From Aeromicrobium tamlense (GTDB lineage: Bacteria; Actinomycetota; Actinomycetes; Propionibacteriales; Nocardioidaceae): DNA of 64,000 nucleotides. Positions 50,065-57,695 of the stretch are shown piece after piece. The translations under genes were made by a program, and so were the position numbers. Each line of letters begins with the position of its first letter. Position 1 is the stretch's first letter. Under the pieces are notes generated by a model. The model was not told the origin of the DNA. It searched no databases and saw only the letters and a program-made list of their open reading frames with translations. The stretch lies in the NCBI RefSeq assembly GCF_013408555.1, contig NZ_JACBZN010000001.1, positions 682,001-746,000 on the forward strand. The letters run 5' to 3'.

Positions 50065-50397
50065 ATGGACCTGACCTCCGAGGACGCGAAGCTCGTGACG
50101 CTCGCCCGGACCTCTCGTGCCCGTCTCGGAGTGGCCCAGGGGGCCGCCGTGCGTGACCTCGACGGCCGCACCTACGCCGCTGCCACCGTCCACCTCGACA
50201 CGCTGCGGGTGTCCGCGCTCGACCTCGCCGTCGCGATGGCCGTCTCGTCGGGCGCGAAGGGCCTGGAGGCCGCCGCGCTGGTCACCGAGGGCGACGTCCC
50301 GGTCGGGCTGGACTCGGTGATCGAGTTCGGCGGCGCCGGCGTCACCGTCGTGGTCGCCGATCCGGCGGGCGCCGTCGACACGGTGCTGTCGACATGA
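50065..50397 (+). CDS. Cytidine deaminase-like protein lacking catalytic residues
   Basis: A 110-residue protein with the cytidine-deaminase fold pattern (DAKLVTLARTSRARLGVAQGAAVRDLDGRTYAAATV) and the correct genomic place, just before era. The HAE/CAE zinc motif and the PCxxC motif of active enzymes are both missing; in their place are ALDLAVAMAVSSGAKG and a Val/Ala-rich strand. It is probably not a deaminase. A structural or regulatory role is inferred. Its stop overlaps the era start by four bases. Confidence 0.75.
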   Translation: MDLTSEDAKLVTLARTSRARLGVAQGAAVRDLDGRTYAAATVHLDTLRVSALDLAVAMAVSSGAKGLEAAALVTEGDVPVGLDSVIEFGGAGVTVVVADPAGAVDTVLST

Positions 50398-51311
50398 GCC
50401 AGTTCCGCTCCGGCTTCGCCTGCTTCGTCGGCCGGCCCAACGCCGGCAAGTCCACGCTGACCAACGCCCTCGTGGGCGGCAAGGTCGCGATCACGTCCTC
50501 GCGCCCCCAGACCACGCGCCACGTCATCCGTGGCCTCGTCCACCGCGAGGACGCCCAGCTCGTCCTCGTCGACACCCCCGGCCTGCACAAGCCCCGCACC
50601 CTGCTGGGACAGCGCCTCAACGACCTGGTCCGCACCACGTGGGCCGAGGTCGACACCGTGGGCATGTGCCTGCCGGCCAACGAGAAGATCGGCCCGGGCG
50701 ACCGCTTCCTCATCAAGGAGATCGCGGCGCTGCGCCGCAAGCCGGTCATCGCGATCGCCACGAAGACCGACCTCGTGACTCCCGCCCGCCTCGCCGAGCA
50801 CCTGACCGAGATCGCCGCCGCCGGCGCTGAAGCGGGCCTGTCCTGGCACGAGGTCGTGCCGGTGTCCGCCGTCTCCGGCGAGCAGGTCGAGCTGCTGGGC
50901 TCGCTCCTCATCGACACGCTCCCCGAGGGGCCGCCGCTGTATCCCGAGGGTCAGCTCACGGACGAGCCCGAGGAGACGCTGATCGCCGAGATCATCCGCG
51001 AGTCCGCGCTCGAGGGAGTCCACGACGAGCTGCCGCACTCGCTGGCGGTCGTGGTCGAGGAGGTCGTGCCTCGCGAGGACCGTCCCGCCGAGAAGCCGCT
51101 GCTCGACGTGCGCGCCAACGTGTACGTGGAGCGCGACAGCCAGAAGGGCATCATCATCGGCAAGAAGGGCGCCCGCCTCAAGCAGATCGGCATCGACTCG
51201 CGCTCGCAGATCGAGCGGCTGCTGGGCACGCCCGTGCACCTCGACCTGCACGTCAAGGTGGCCAAGGACTGGCAGCGCGACCCGCGCCAGCTGCGCAAGC
51301 TCGGCTTCTAG
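50394..51311 (+). CDS. era: GTPase Era
   Basis: A 305-residue ribosome-assembly GTPase that binds the 3' end of 16S rRNA. G1 is GRPNAGKST, G3 is DTPGL, and G5 is SAVSG. G4 reads TKTD rather than the usual NKxD, as seen in other actinobacterial Era proteins. The KH domain near the C-terminus has YVERDSQKGIIIGKKGARLKQIG. Its ATG overlaps the upstream stop. Confidence 0.95.
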   Translation: MSQFRSGFACFVGRPNAGKSTLTNALVGGKVAITSSRPQTTRHVIRGLVHREDAQLVLVDTPGLHKPRTLLGQRLNDLVRTTWAEVDTVGMCLPANEKIGPGDRFLIKEIAALRRKPVIAIATKTDLVTPARLAEHLTEIAAAGAEAGLSWHEVVPVSAVSGEQVELLGSLLIDTLPEGPPLYPEGQLTDEPEETLIAEIIRESALEGVHDELPHSLAVVVEEVVPREDRPAEKPLLDVRANVYVERDSQKGIIIGKKGARLKQIGIDSRSQIERLLGTPVHLDLHVKVAKDWQRDPRQLRKLGF

Positions 51312-52465
51312 GCCACGCGGTACCGCTCGACGTGGGCCATCGGCCCGTCGAGGTGACGGTCGTCGAGGTGTCCGTGGGACTTCATGTTGTGGTGCCGTCG
51401 GCACAGGCAGCGCAGGTTGTCGGCCGAGGTGGTGCCGCCCCGGTCGTAGGCGAGCTCGTGGTCGAGGTCGGTCGAGCCGGCAGGAGCCCGGCAGCCGACG
51501 ACCCGGCAGGCGCCGTCCCTGAAGCGCAGGGCCTGCCGCAGTGACTCCGGGGGCCGGTAGGCCAGAACCGTCGAGTCGAGCACGGTGCCGGCCGCGTCGA
51601 GCACCAGCCGCCGCAGCACGGTGTGCTCGGACTGCGCCAGCTCGCGCACCCACGCGGCACCGACCGGTTCGCCGTCGAGAGTGAGGCCCGGGCCGTCCGT
51701 GAGCCCGATGAGGTCGGTGGCCGCGATGCTGATCGCGACCTCGGCGCGGACATCGGTCGCGGTGCCCTCACACGACGTGAGCCAGTGGGCTACGAGGTCG
51801 GCCTGCTTCTGGTCACGGGTGCGGCGGTCGCGCTCGCCCGTCTCGGGGTCGACGGCGGGCAGCGCCTTCGCCGCACGACGGAGGCGCTCGGCCACCACCA
51901 CGGCCACGCCGGTGGGCAACAGCGCGTTCAGCCAGCTGGTGCCGTCGTCGAGGTGAGTGACGCTGACGCGACGCTCCTCCACGGCGCGTGCCGTCTCGTC
52001 CGCCACCTCGTCGGGCTCGAGCCGGGCGCGCAGGCGCCGCAGCCACGAGCGGAGCTCGCCGACCGTGTGCGTCTCGGCGTAGTCGACGGCGGAGGCGTCC
52101 ACGGCAGCGACGGCCTCGGAGGTGCGCAGCCTCTCCACCGTGGCGGCGATCGCGCCCGCCTTCGCCGCGTCGATGTGACCGACCCGGAACGTGGCCCAGA
52201 CGCGAGGCGTGTGGTCGCGCAGGGTGCGGGCGTCGTGCAGGATGCCCCACGCCCGCTGCTCGGAGATCGCCAGCTGCTGGGCCATGTCGAGCACCACGGC
52301 GCTGCGGCCGTGCTGCTTGCAGATCGACGGCTGGTCGGCTGCGTCGATGAGCTTCGTCGCGCGTTCGAAGTGGTTCAGAATGAGATTCCACGTGGCGTAC
52401 TCGGCGCGGGCCTGCTCGCGGCGGACGTCGGCGAATGCCTCGTCGTCGGTGCGGGCCCTGAGCAT
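51308..52465 (-). CDS. DUF222 / HNH endonuclease-type protein
   Basis: A 385-residue protein. The DUF222 helical region (~1-300) contains QLAISEQRAWGILHDARTLRDHTPRVWATFRVGHID. The C-terminal HNH motif is CRVVGCRAPAGSTDLDHELAYDRGGTTSADNLRCLCRRHHNMKSHG, split as C..C..DLDH..N..C..HH. This family is abundant in actinobacterial genomes, often in many copies, and its function is uncertain; some members lie in mobile elements or introns. It converges on era with a 4-base overlap. The ATG at 52465 is preceded by TATGAT five bases upstream. Confidence 0.88.
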   Translation of the reverse strand: MLRARTDDEAFADVRREQARAEYATWNLILNHFERATKLIDAADQPSICKQHGRSAVVLDMAQQLAISEQRAWGILHDARTLRDHTPRVWATFRVGHIDAAKAGAIAATVERLRTSEAVAAVDASAVDYAETHTVGELRSWLRRLRARLEPDEVADETARAVEERRVSVTHLDDGTSWLNALLPTGVAVVVAERLRRAAKALPAVDPETGERDRRTRDQKQADLVAHWLTSCEGTATDVRAEVAISIAATDLIGLTDGPGLTLDGEPVGAAWVRELAQSEHTVLRRLVLDAAGTVLDSTVLAYRPPESLRQALRFRDGACRVVGCRAPAGSTDLDHELAYDRGGTTSADNLRCLCRRHHNMKSHGHLDDRHLDGPMAHVERYRVA

Positions 52466-52470
52466 GCCTC

Positions 52471-52493
52471 ATCATAGAACAGGTGTTCGAACA
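52471..52493 (-). promoter_or_regulatory. Promoter of the DUF222/HNH gene with palindrome
   Basis: TATGAT (52476-52471) lies five bases before the ATG. A perfect 10-base palindrome TGTTCGAACA (52484-52493) lies in the spacer upstream and may be an operator. Confidence 0.4.
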
Positions 52494-52535
52494 TGAAGTT
52501 AATTCACGCCGTCCTTCCCGCGATGCGAGACGGGT

Positions 52536-53384
52536 TCATCGACCGGGTGAGTGGGTGGACACGGCGTCGCTGAGTCGGTCGAGCAACTCGGAGTCGAGTC
52601 GCCAGCGCTGCCAGTACAGGGCTACGCGTGTCACCGATCGGCCGAGCCGGGTGAGCGTGCCGCCCTCGATGCCGGTGCGGGCCTGCGCCTCGGGGAGCAG
52701 CCCCCAGCCGAGCCCGGCCTCGATCGCGGCCCGGAAGTCGTCGGATGACGGGACCTCGTGGACGACGGGAGGCGCGACCTCGGTGTGGCGCCGAAGCTCC
52801 TCGTGCTGGAGCCGGTCCTTGGCGTTGAACACGACCATCGGCATGCCCGACCAGTCGGCTCGCCCCGAGCGAAGGAGCGACGGGTGGGCGACCGGCAGGT
52901 ACCTCATCGCGCCGAGCGGGGTCACCGAGCAGCCCTGGACGGGGGAGGGGTCGCTGGTCACCGCGGCGACCACCTCGCCGCGCCGCAGCAGGTCGTGGCT
53001 GTGCCCCTCGTCCTCCACGCGCAGCCGCAGCGCGACACCCTCCCACGTGGCGATCTCGGCCAGCACGGGCCGGAACCACGTGGCCAGGGAGTCGGCGTTG
53101 ATCGCCAGCGCGAGGTCGGTCGGGCCCTCGGTCAGCCCGTCCGTGAGTGCCTCTGCGAAGACGAGCTCGAGCTGGCGGCCGAGCCGCACGAGTGGGGCTC
53201 CCGCCTCGGTCGGCACGCAGGGCGTCCCGCGGCCCACGAGCACCCGGCCGACGGCGCTCTCGAGCGCACGGATGCGCTGGCTGACGGCGCTCGGGGTGAC
53301 GTGAAGCCGCTCGGCCGCGGCCTCGAAGGAGCCGGTGTCGGCGATCGCCACGAGCGCCGACAGCTGGGCGGGGGAGAGGTCCAT
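52536..53384 (-). CDS. lysG: LysR-type regulator, LysG/ArgP-like
   Basis: A 282-residue regulator starting MDLSPAQLSALVAIADTGSFEAAAERLHVTPSAVSQRIRALE, a textbook LysR wHTH with the LysG/ArgP form of the recognition helix. A LysR substrate domain follows (~90-280). In Corynebacterium the counterpart activates the lysine exporter when basic amino acids accumulate. The divergent lysE next door supports that role. Start: the ATG at 53384 with TTAACT six bases upstream. Confidence 0.9.
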   Translation of the reverse strand: MDLSPAQLSALVAIADTGSFEAAAERLHVTPSAVSQRIRALESAVGRVLVGRGTPCVPTEAGAPLVRLGRQLELVFAEALTDGLTEGPTDLALAINADSLATWFRPVLAEIATWEGVALRLRVEDEGHSHDLLRRGEVVAAVTSDPSPVQGCSVTPLGAMRYLPVAHPSLLRSGRADWSGMPMVVFNAKDRLQHEELRRHTEVAPPVVHEVPSSDDFRAAIEAGLGWGLLPEAQARTGIEGGTLTRLGRSVTRVALYWQRWRLDSELLDRLSDAVSTHSPGR

Positions 53385-53390
53385 GGATCG

Positions 53391-53457
53391 AGTTAAGCAC
53401 TCCTTCACCATGCGAAGAAAGATTCGTTGGACTTCACGACGTCACGGATCCTACGGT
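53391..53457. promoter_or_regulatory. lysG/lysE divergent promoter
   Basis: The leftward -10 TTAACT (53396-53391) is six bases from the lysG ATG. The rightward -10 TACGGT (53452-53457) is six bases from a GTG at 53464 (three bases inside the annotated lysE start). An imperfect dyad CGAA-N6-TTCG (centre 53413-53426) lies midway and is a candidate LysG site. Confidence 0.45.
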
Positions 53458-53460
53458 CGA

Positions 53461-54060
53461 ATGGTGCTGAACGCCTTCGTGACCGGAATGATCACCGGCC
53501 TGTCCCTCATCGTCGTCATCGGCGCCCAGAACGCCTTCGTCCTGCGCCAGGGCATCCGGCGTGCCCACGTCGGCGCCGTCGTCGCCATCTGCGCGGTGTC
53601 GGACCTCGCGCTGATCCTCGCCGGCGTCGCGGGCATCGGGGCGATCATCGACCGCGCGGGCTGGCTCATCGACGTCGTCACGTGGCTCGGCGTGGCGTTC
53701 CTGGTCTGGTACGGCATCAGCTCGATCCGGCGCGCGTTCCGCCCCGAGCACCTGGACGCCGCCGGGCGCACCGCCGCCACCCTGCGTGCCGTGATCCTGC
53801 AGGTGCTGGCGCTCACTTGGCTCAACCCGCACGTCTACCTCGACACGGTGGTGCTGCTCGGCTCGATCGCCCAGACCCACGGCGACGACCGCTGGTGGTT
53901 CGGAGCGGGCGCCTCCGTCGGCAGCATCGTGTGGTTCTCGTCGCTGGGATTCGGGGCCACGCGCCTCGCGCCCCTGCTCGCGCGCCCCCGGGCGTGGCAG
54001 GTGCTCGACCTGGTCATCGGCCTCGTGATGTTCGTGATCGCGGCGTCACTGGTCTGGTGA
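53461..54060 (+). CDS. lysE: LysE/ArgO-type basic amino acid exporter
   Basis: A 199-residue, six-segment membrane protein. It begins NAFVTGMITGLSLIVVIGAQNAFVLRQGI, the conserved LysE opening, and has the LTWLNPHVYLDTVVLLG signature in the fourth segment. It exports lysine or arginine under LysG control. The ATG at 53461 is given, but the GTG at 53464 fits the six-base -10 spacing better. The stop overlaps the next gene's GTG. Confidence 0.9.
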   Translation: MVLNAFVTGMITGLSLIVVIGAQNAFVLRQGIRRAHVGAVVAICAVSDLALILAGVAGIGAIIDRAGWLIDVVTWLGVAFLVWYGISSIRRAFRPEHLDAAGRTAATLRAVILQVLALTWLNPHVYLDTVVLLGSIAQTHGDDRWWFGAGASVGSIVWFSSLGFGATRLAPLLARPRAWQVLDLVIGLVMFVIAASLVW

Positions 54061-55103
54061 CTCACGAGGACATCCCGCACGATGGAGGGGTGGACCCCGT
54101 CGAGGCGCTGCGCGAGACCGCGTTCTGGCTCGAGCGCGAGCGTGCGTCGACCTACCGGGTCGAGGCCTTCCGCAAGGCCGCCGCGGCACTCGCCGACCTG
54201 ACCCCCGACGAGGTCGTCGAGCGTGCCGGGAACGGTTCGCTGGGTCGGATGAAGGGCCTCGGCCCCCGCACGACCACGGTCGTCGAGCAGGCGCTGTCGG
54301 GCGACGTGCCGGAGTACCTCTCCGACCTCCGCGCGCGCAACACCGGACCTCTCGCCGAGGCCGGGGCCGAGCTCCGGGCCCTGCTGCGGGGCGACCTGCA
54401 CAGCCACTCCGACTGGTCCGACGGTGGGAGCCCGATCGAGGAGATGGCGCGCGCGGCGGTCTGGCGCGGCCGCGAGTACCAGGCCATCACCGACCACTCG
54501 CCCCGGCTCACGGTCGCCAACGGGCTGAGCCGCGAGCGTCTCGAGGTGCAGCTCGAGGTCGTCGCCGACGTGAACGACCAGTTCCCCGACGTCACGCTGC
54601 TGACGGGCATCGAGGTCGACATCCTCGACGACGGCGCGCTCGACCAGGACGACGACCTCCTCGGTCGCCTCGACGTGGTGGTGGCGAGCGTCCACTCGAA
54701 GCTGCGCATGGACGCCCCGGCGATGACGCGGCGCATGGTCGCCGCGGTCTCGAACCCGCACACCGACGTGCTGGGGCACTGCACCGGCCGCCTCGTCGAG
54801 GGCTCGCGTGGCACCCGGAAGCAGTCCCAGTTCGACCCCGATCAGGTCTTCCGCGCGTGCGCCGAGCACGGCGTCGCCGTCGAGATCAACTCCCGCCCGG
54901 AGCGCCAGGACCCGCCGGACGAGCTGATCGACCTCGCGTACGACCTGGGCTGCCTGTTCGCGATCGACACGGACGCCCACGCGCCGGGCCAGCTGGACTT
55001 CCTCGACCACGGCGCCGCCCGCGCGGCCGATCGTGGCATCGACCCCGACCGGATCGTCACGACCTGGCCGCTCGACCGCCTGCGGGAGTGGCTACGACGC
55101 TAG
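54057..55103 (+). CDS. PHP-domain phosphoesterase with helix-hairpin-helix region
   Basis: A 348-residue protein. The N-terminal helical region (EALRETAFWLERERASTYRVEAFRKAAAAL ... GLGPRTTTVVEQAL) resembles the 8-kDa/HhH part of family X polymerases. The PHP domain has RGDLHSHSDWSDG, AITDHS, GIEVDI, VHSK, GHCTGR and the final DTDAHA, supplying all the expected metal ligands. It looks like the PHP exonuclease/phosphatase end of a PolX-like protein without the polymerase centre. The GTG at 54057 overlaps the lysE stop; a GTG at 54090 is the alternative. Confidence 0.82.
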   Translation: MTHEDIPHDGGVDPVEALRETAFWLERERASTYRVEAFRKAAAALADLTPDEVVERAGNGSLGRMKGLGPRTTTVVEQALSGDVPEYLSDLRARNTGPLAEAGAELRALLRGDLHSHSDWSDGGSPIEEMARAAVWRGREYQAITDHSPRLTVANGLSRERLEVQLEVVADVNDQFPDVTLLTGIEVDILDDGALDQDDDLLGRLDVVVASVHSKLRMDAPAMTRRMVAAVSNPHTDVLGHCTGRLVEGSRGTRKQSQFDPDQVFRACAEHGVAVEINSRPERQDPPDELIDLAYDLGCLFAIDTDAHAPGQLDFLDHGAARAADRGIDPDRIVTTWPLDRLREWLRR

Positions 55104-55122
55104 CGAGCCGCAGGAGCCCGGA

Positions 55123-55572
55123 TCAGGCCATGAGCAGCGCGGCGAGCGTGCCGCCGAGCTCGGTGGCCGCGTCGAGGTGCGGGTCGACATCGCCGGTGAA
55201 GACCAGCGGGGGAGCGGCCAGGGTCCACTGCAGTCCGGTCGTGATCGACTCCATCGCGCGCTCGGCGCCGATCGTGTCGTAGCCACCGCGGATCCAGTAC
55301 GAGACGGGCCGCTTGGCGGTGGGCTCGCGCACGTCGTTGTAGACCGTGTCGAAGAAGTGCTTGAGGGCGCCCGAGATGTAGCCGAGGTTCGCCGACGTGC
55401 CCAGCACGTAGCCGTCGGCCGCCAGGACGTCCTCGACGGTGGCCTCGAGCGCGGAACGCACGACGACCTCGACGCCCTCGATCGCGTCGTCGCGCGCACC
55501 GGCCAGGACGGCGTCACCGAGGGTGGTCAGACGCGGGGTGGGACAGTGCTGAACGACGAGGAGGCGGGCCAT
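55123..55572 (-). CDS. Flavodoxin-like / NADPH-dependent FMN reductase family protein
   Basis: A 149-residue protein. It begins ARLLVVQHCPTPRLTTL, with the phosphate-loop position after the first strand. The conserved ADGYVLGTSANLGYISGALKHFFDTVY is typical of the NADPH-dependent FMN reductase/WrbA-like group. It likely binds FMN and acts in electron transfer or quinone reduction. Start: the ATG at 55572 with TACGGT six bases upstream. It diverges from moxR. Confidence 0.8.
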   Translation of the reverse strand: MARLLVVQHCPTPRLTTLGDAVLAGARDDAIEGVEVVVRSALEATVEDVLAADGYVLGTSANLGYISGALKHFFDTVYNDVREPTAKRPVSYWIRGGYDTIGAERAMESITTGLQWTLAAPPLVFTGDVDPHLDAATELGGTLAALLMA

Positions 55573-55578
55573 GGCGTC

Positions 55579-55635
55579 ACCGTAGCCGCCGGTCCGTTCG
55601 TTCGCGTGTCCGATATTGCTCGGTGTGCCTAGGAT
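55579..55635. promoter_or_regulatory. Divergent leaderless promoters of the flavoprotein gene and moxR
   Basis: The leftward TACGGT (55584-55579) and the rightward TAGGAT (55630-55635) are each six bases from their ATG (55572 and 55642). Confidence 0.55.
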
Positions 55636-55641
55636 CAGGCC

Positions 55642-56556
55642 ATGGACTTCGCCGCAGCAGCACAGGCCGTCCTCGACAACGTGGCCAAGGTCATCGACGG
55701 CAAGCAGCAGGCGATCGAGACTGCCCTCGTGGTGATGCTGGCCGAGGGCCACCTGCTCATCGAGGACGTCCCCGGAGTCGGCAAGACTGCGCTCGCCCGC
55801 GCCCTGGCCCGCTCGGTCGACGGCTCGGTGCGACGCATCCAGTTCACGCCCGACCTGCTCCCGTCCGACGTCACCGGCGTCTCGGTGTTCAACCAGGCCA
55901 GCGCGGAGTTCGAGTTCAAGCCCGGCGCCGTCTTCGCGAACCTCGTGGTCGGCGACGAGATCAACCGCGCCTCGCCCAAGACCCAGTCGGCGCTGCTGGA
56001 GTCGATGGAGGAGCGCCAGGTCTCGGTCGACGGCACCACCTACCCGCTGCCCCGCCCGTTCATGGTGGTGGCCACGCAGAACCCGTTCGAGATGGAGGGG
56101 ACGTACGTCCTGCCGGAGGCGCAGCGCGACCGGTTCATGGCGCGCATCTCGCTCGGCTACCCCGACACCGACGCCGAGCTGGCGATGCTGCGCGACCGCG
56201 ACACCCGCGACCCGGCGGCGCTGCTCGAGTCGGTGATCCTCGTCGACGACCTGCAGCAGATGATCGCGCACGCCCGCGGCATCCACGTGGCCGAGTCGGT
56301 CGAGCGCTACGTCGTCGCCCTGGCCCGCGCCACGCGCGAGTCGGGCGACCTCCGCCTGGGCGCCAGCCCGCGCGCCACGCTCCAGCTGGTGCGCGCCGCC
56401 AAGGCCCTCGCCGCCGTCCGCGACCGTGAGTTCGTCCTGCCGGACGACGTGGTCGAGCTCGCGCCCCTCGTGCTGACCCACCGCCTGGTCCCGCTGCGTG
56501 GTGGCGGGAGCTCCGACGAGATCGTGTCGGACATCCTGCGCAGGGTCCCGGTCTGA
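55642..56556 (+). CDS. MoxR-family AAA+ ATPase
   Basis: A 304-residue AAA+ protein. Walker A is GVGKTALA (45-52), VVGDEINRASPKTQSALLESMEERQV carries Walker B and the MoxR signature, and VATQNPFEMEGTYVLPEAQRDRF follows. MoxR proteins act as chaperone-like ATPases with VWA/DUF58 partners, and the next gene encodes DUF58. The leaderless promoter supports the ATG. Confidence 0.94.
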   Translation: MDFAAAAQAVLDNVAKVIDGKQQAIETALVVMLAEGHLLIEDVPGVGKTALARALARSVDGSVRRIQFTPDLLPSDVTGVSVFNQASAEFEFKPGAVFANLVVGDEINRASPKTQSALLESMEERQVSVDGTTYPLPRPFMVVATQNPFEMEGTYVLPEAQRDRFMARISLGYPDTDAELAMLRDRDTRDPAALLESVILVDDLQQMIAHARGIHVAESVERYVVALARATRESGDLRLGASPRATLQLVRAAKALAAVRDREFVLPDDVVELAPLVLTHRLVPLRGGGSSDEIVSDILRRVPV

Positions 56557-56558
56557 CC

Positions 56559-57695
56559 ATGTGGCTCACCGGACGGTCCATCGCGTTGATCGCGGCCGCT
56601 GCGGTGAGCCTCGCCCTGGCCGCCCTCGTCGGCATCCCCGCGCTCCTCTACGTCACGGGACTGTGCGCCGGGCTCGTCGCCGTCGCGGTGGTCCTCGCCG
56701 TGCTGGCCCGGCCGAGGCTCGTGCTCACCCGCACCGTGACGCCCGCGATCGTCGAGCCCGACGAGCCGGTCGAGGTCGTGCTGGACGTCGGCGTCGTCTC
56801 GGGCGTGCCGGTCGTCGCGGGTCACTGGCGCGACCGCCTGCCCAGCACCGTGCTCGGCACGGCCACCGGCACGGTCCCCGTCACCGGCGAGCCACGCGCC
56901 CGGGTGGAGTACGTCGTCACCGGGCGCCGTCGCGGGAGTCACGAGCTCGGCCCGTTCTCGGTCTCGGTGGGCGACGCCTTCGGGCTGGTGCAGCGCTCCC
57001 TCGTCGCGGGCGGCCGCGACCGCTTCATCGTGCTGCCGCGTCGTCACTCGCTCGACGTGCGGGTGGGCCCGGCCGGCGCCACCGACGGGGCCACGCGGCT
57101 GCACCCGACCTCGGGCCTGGGGCAGGACGACGTCATCGCGCGCCCCTACCTGCCGGGCGACGCCCTGAAGCGCTGGCACTGGAAGGCCACCGCCCACCAC
57201 GGCGAGCCGATGGTGCGGCAGGAGGAGTCCGAGCTGCGGCCCACCGTCCTGGTCGTCCTCGACGCCGACCCGCGCGTCCACGACCACGCCGGCTTCGAGT
57301 GGAGCGTCTCGGCCGCCGCCTCGGTCGTCGCCCACTACGGGGGACGCGGCTTCGACGTCGACCTCGCCACCGGCGCCCAGCAGGTGTCGCTCGAGTCCGG
57401 CCACGGTCTGCAGGACGCCCTCGTGGTGCTGGCGCTCGCCGAGCCCGACTCCTCGCCCCTGATCATCCCGGCGCGCGAGCGCACCACCTTCGTCATGACC
57501 GGCTCGCTCGACTCCACCTCGGCTGCTCGCCTGCTCCAGGCCGTGCCGTCGCGCGACACGATCGCGTTCGTCGCCCGCGGCACCTCCGAGGACGCCCACG
57601 GCGCCCTCGCCGCGGCCGGCTGGCACGTCGTCGTCCGCGACTCGAACGAGGACCTGGAGGCCGCATGGGCCGCGGCGACGGGGGTGCCGGCGTGA
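56559..57695 (+). CDS. DUF58 domain protein
   Basis: A 378-residue protein with two N-terminal membrane segments (IALIAAAAVSLALAALVG; ALLYVTGLCAGLVAVAVVLAVL). A soluble part contains the DUF58 core GQDDVIARPYLPGDALKRWHWKATAHHGEPMVRQEES and VLVVLDADPRVHD, a VWA-like strand. It is the standard partner of MoxR. It starts two bases after the moxR stop, and its stop overlaps the next start. Confidence 0.92.
   Translation: MWLTGRSIALIAAAAVSLALAALVGIPALLYVTGLCAGLVAVAVVLAVLARPRLVLTRTVTPAIVEPDEPVEVVLDVGVVSGVPVVAGHWRDRLPSTVLGTATGTVPVTGEPRARVEYVVTGRRRGSHELGPFSVSVGDAFGLVQRSLVAGGRDRFIVLPRRHSLDVRVGPAGATDGATRLHPTSGLGQDDVIARPYLPGDALKRWHWKATAHHGEPMVRQEESELRPTVLVVLDADPRVHDHAGFEWSVSAAASVVAHYGGRGFDVDLATGAQQVSLESGHGLQDALVVLALAEPDSSPLIIPARERTTFVMTGSLDSTSAARLLQAVPSRDTIAFVARGTSEDAHGALAAAGWHVVVRDSNEDLEAAWAAATGVPA

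Noticed and set aside
52484..52493. TGTTCGAACA as a LexA/SOS box
   Set aside because: The half-sites are in the wrong order for the actinobacterial SOS box (GAAC-N4-GTTC), so I list it only as an unassigned palindrome.
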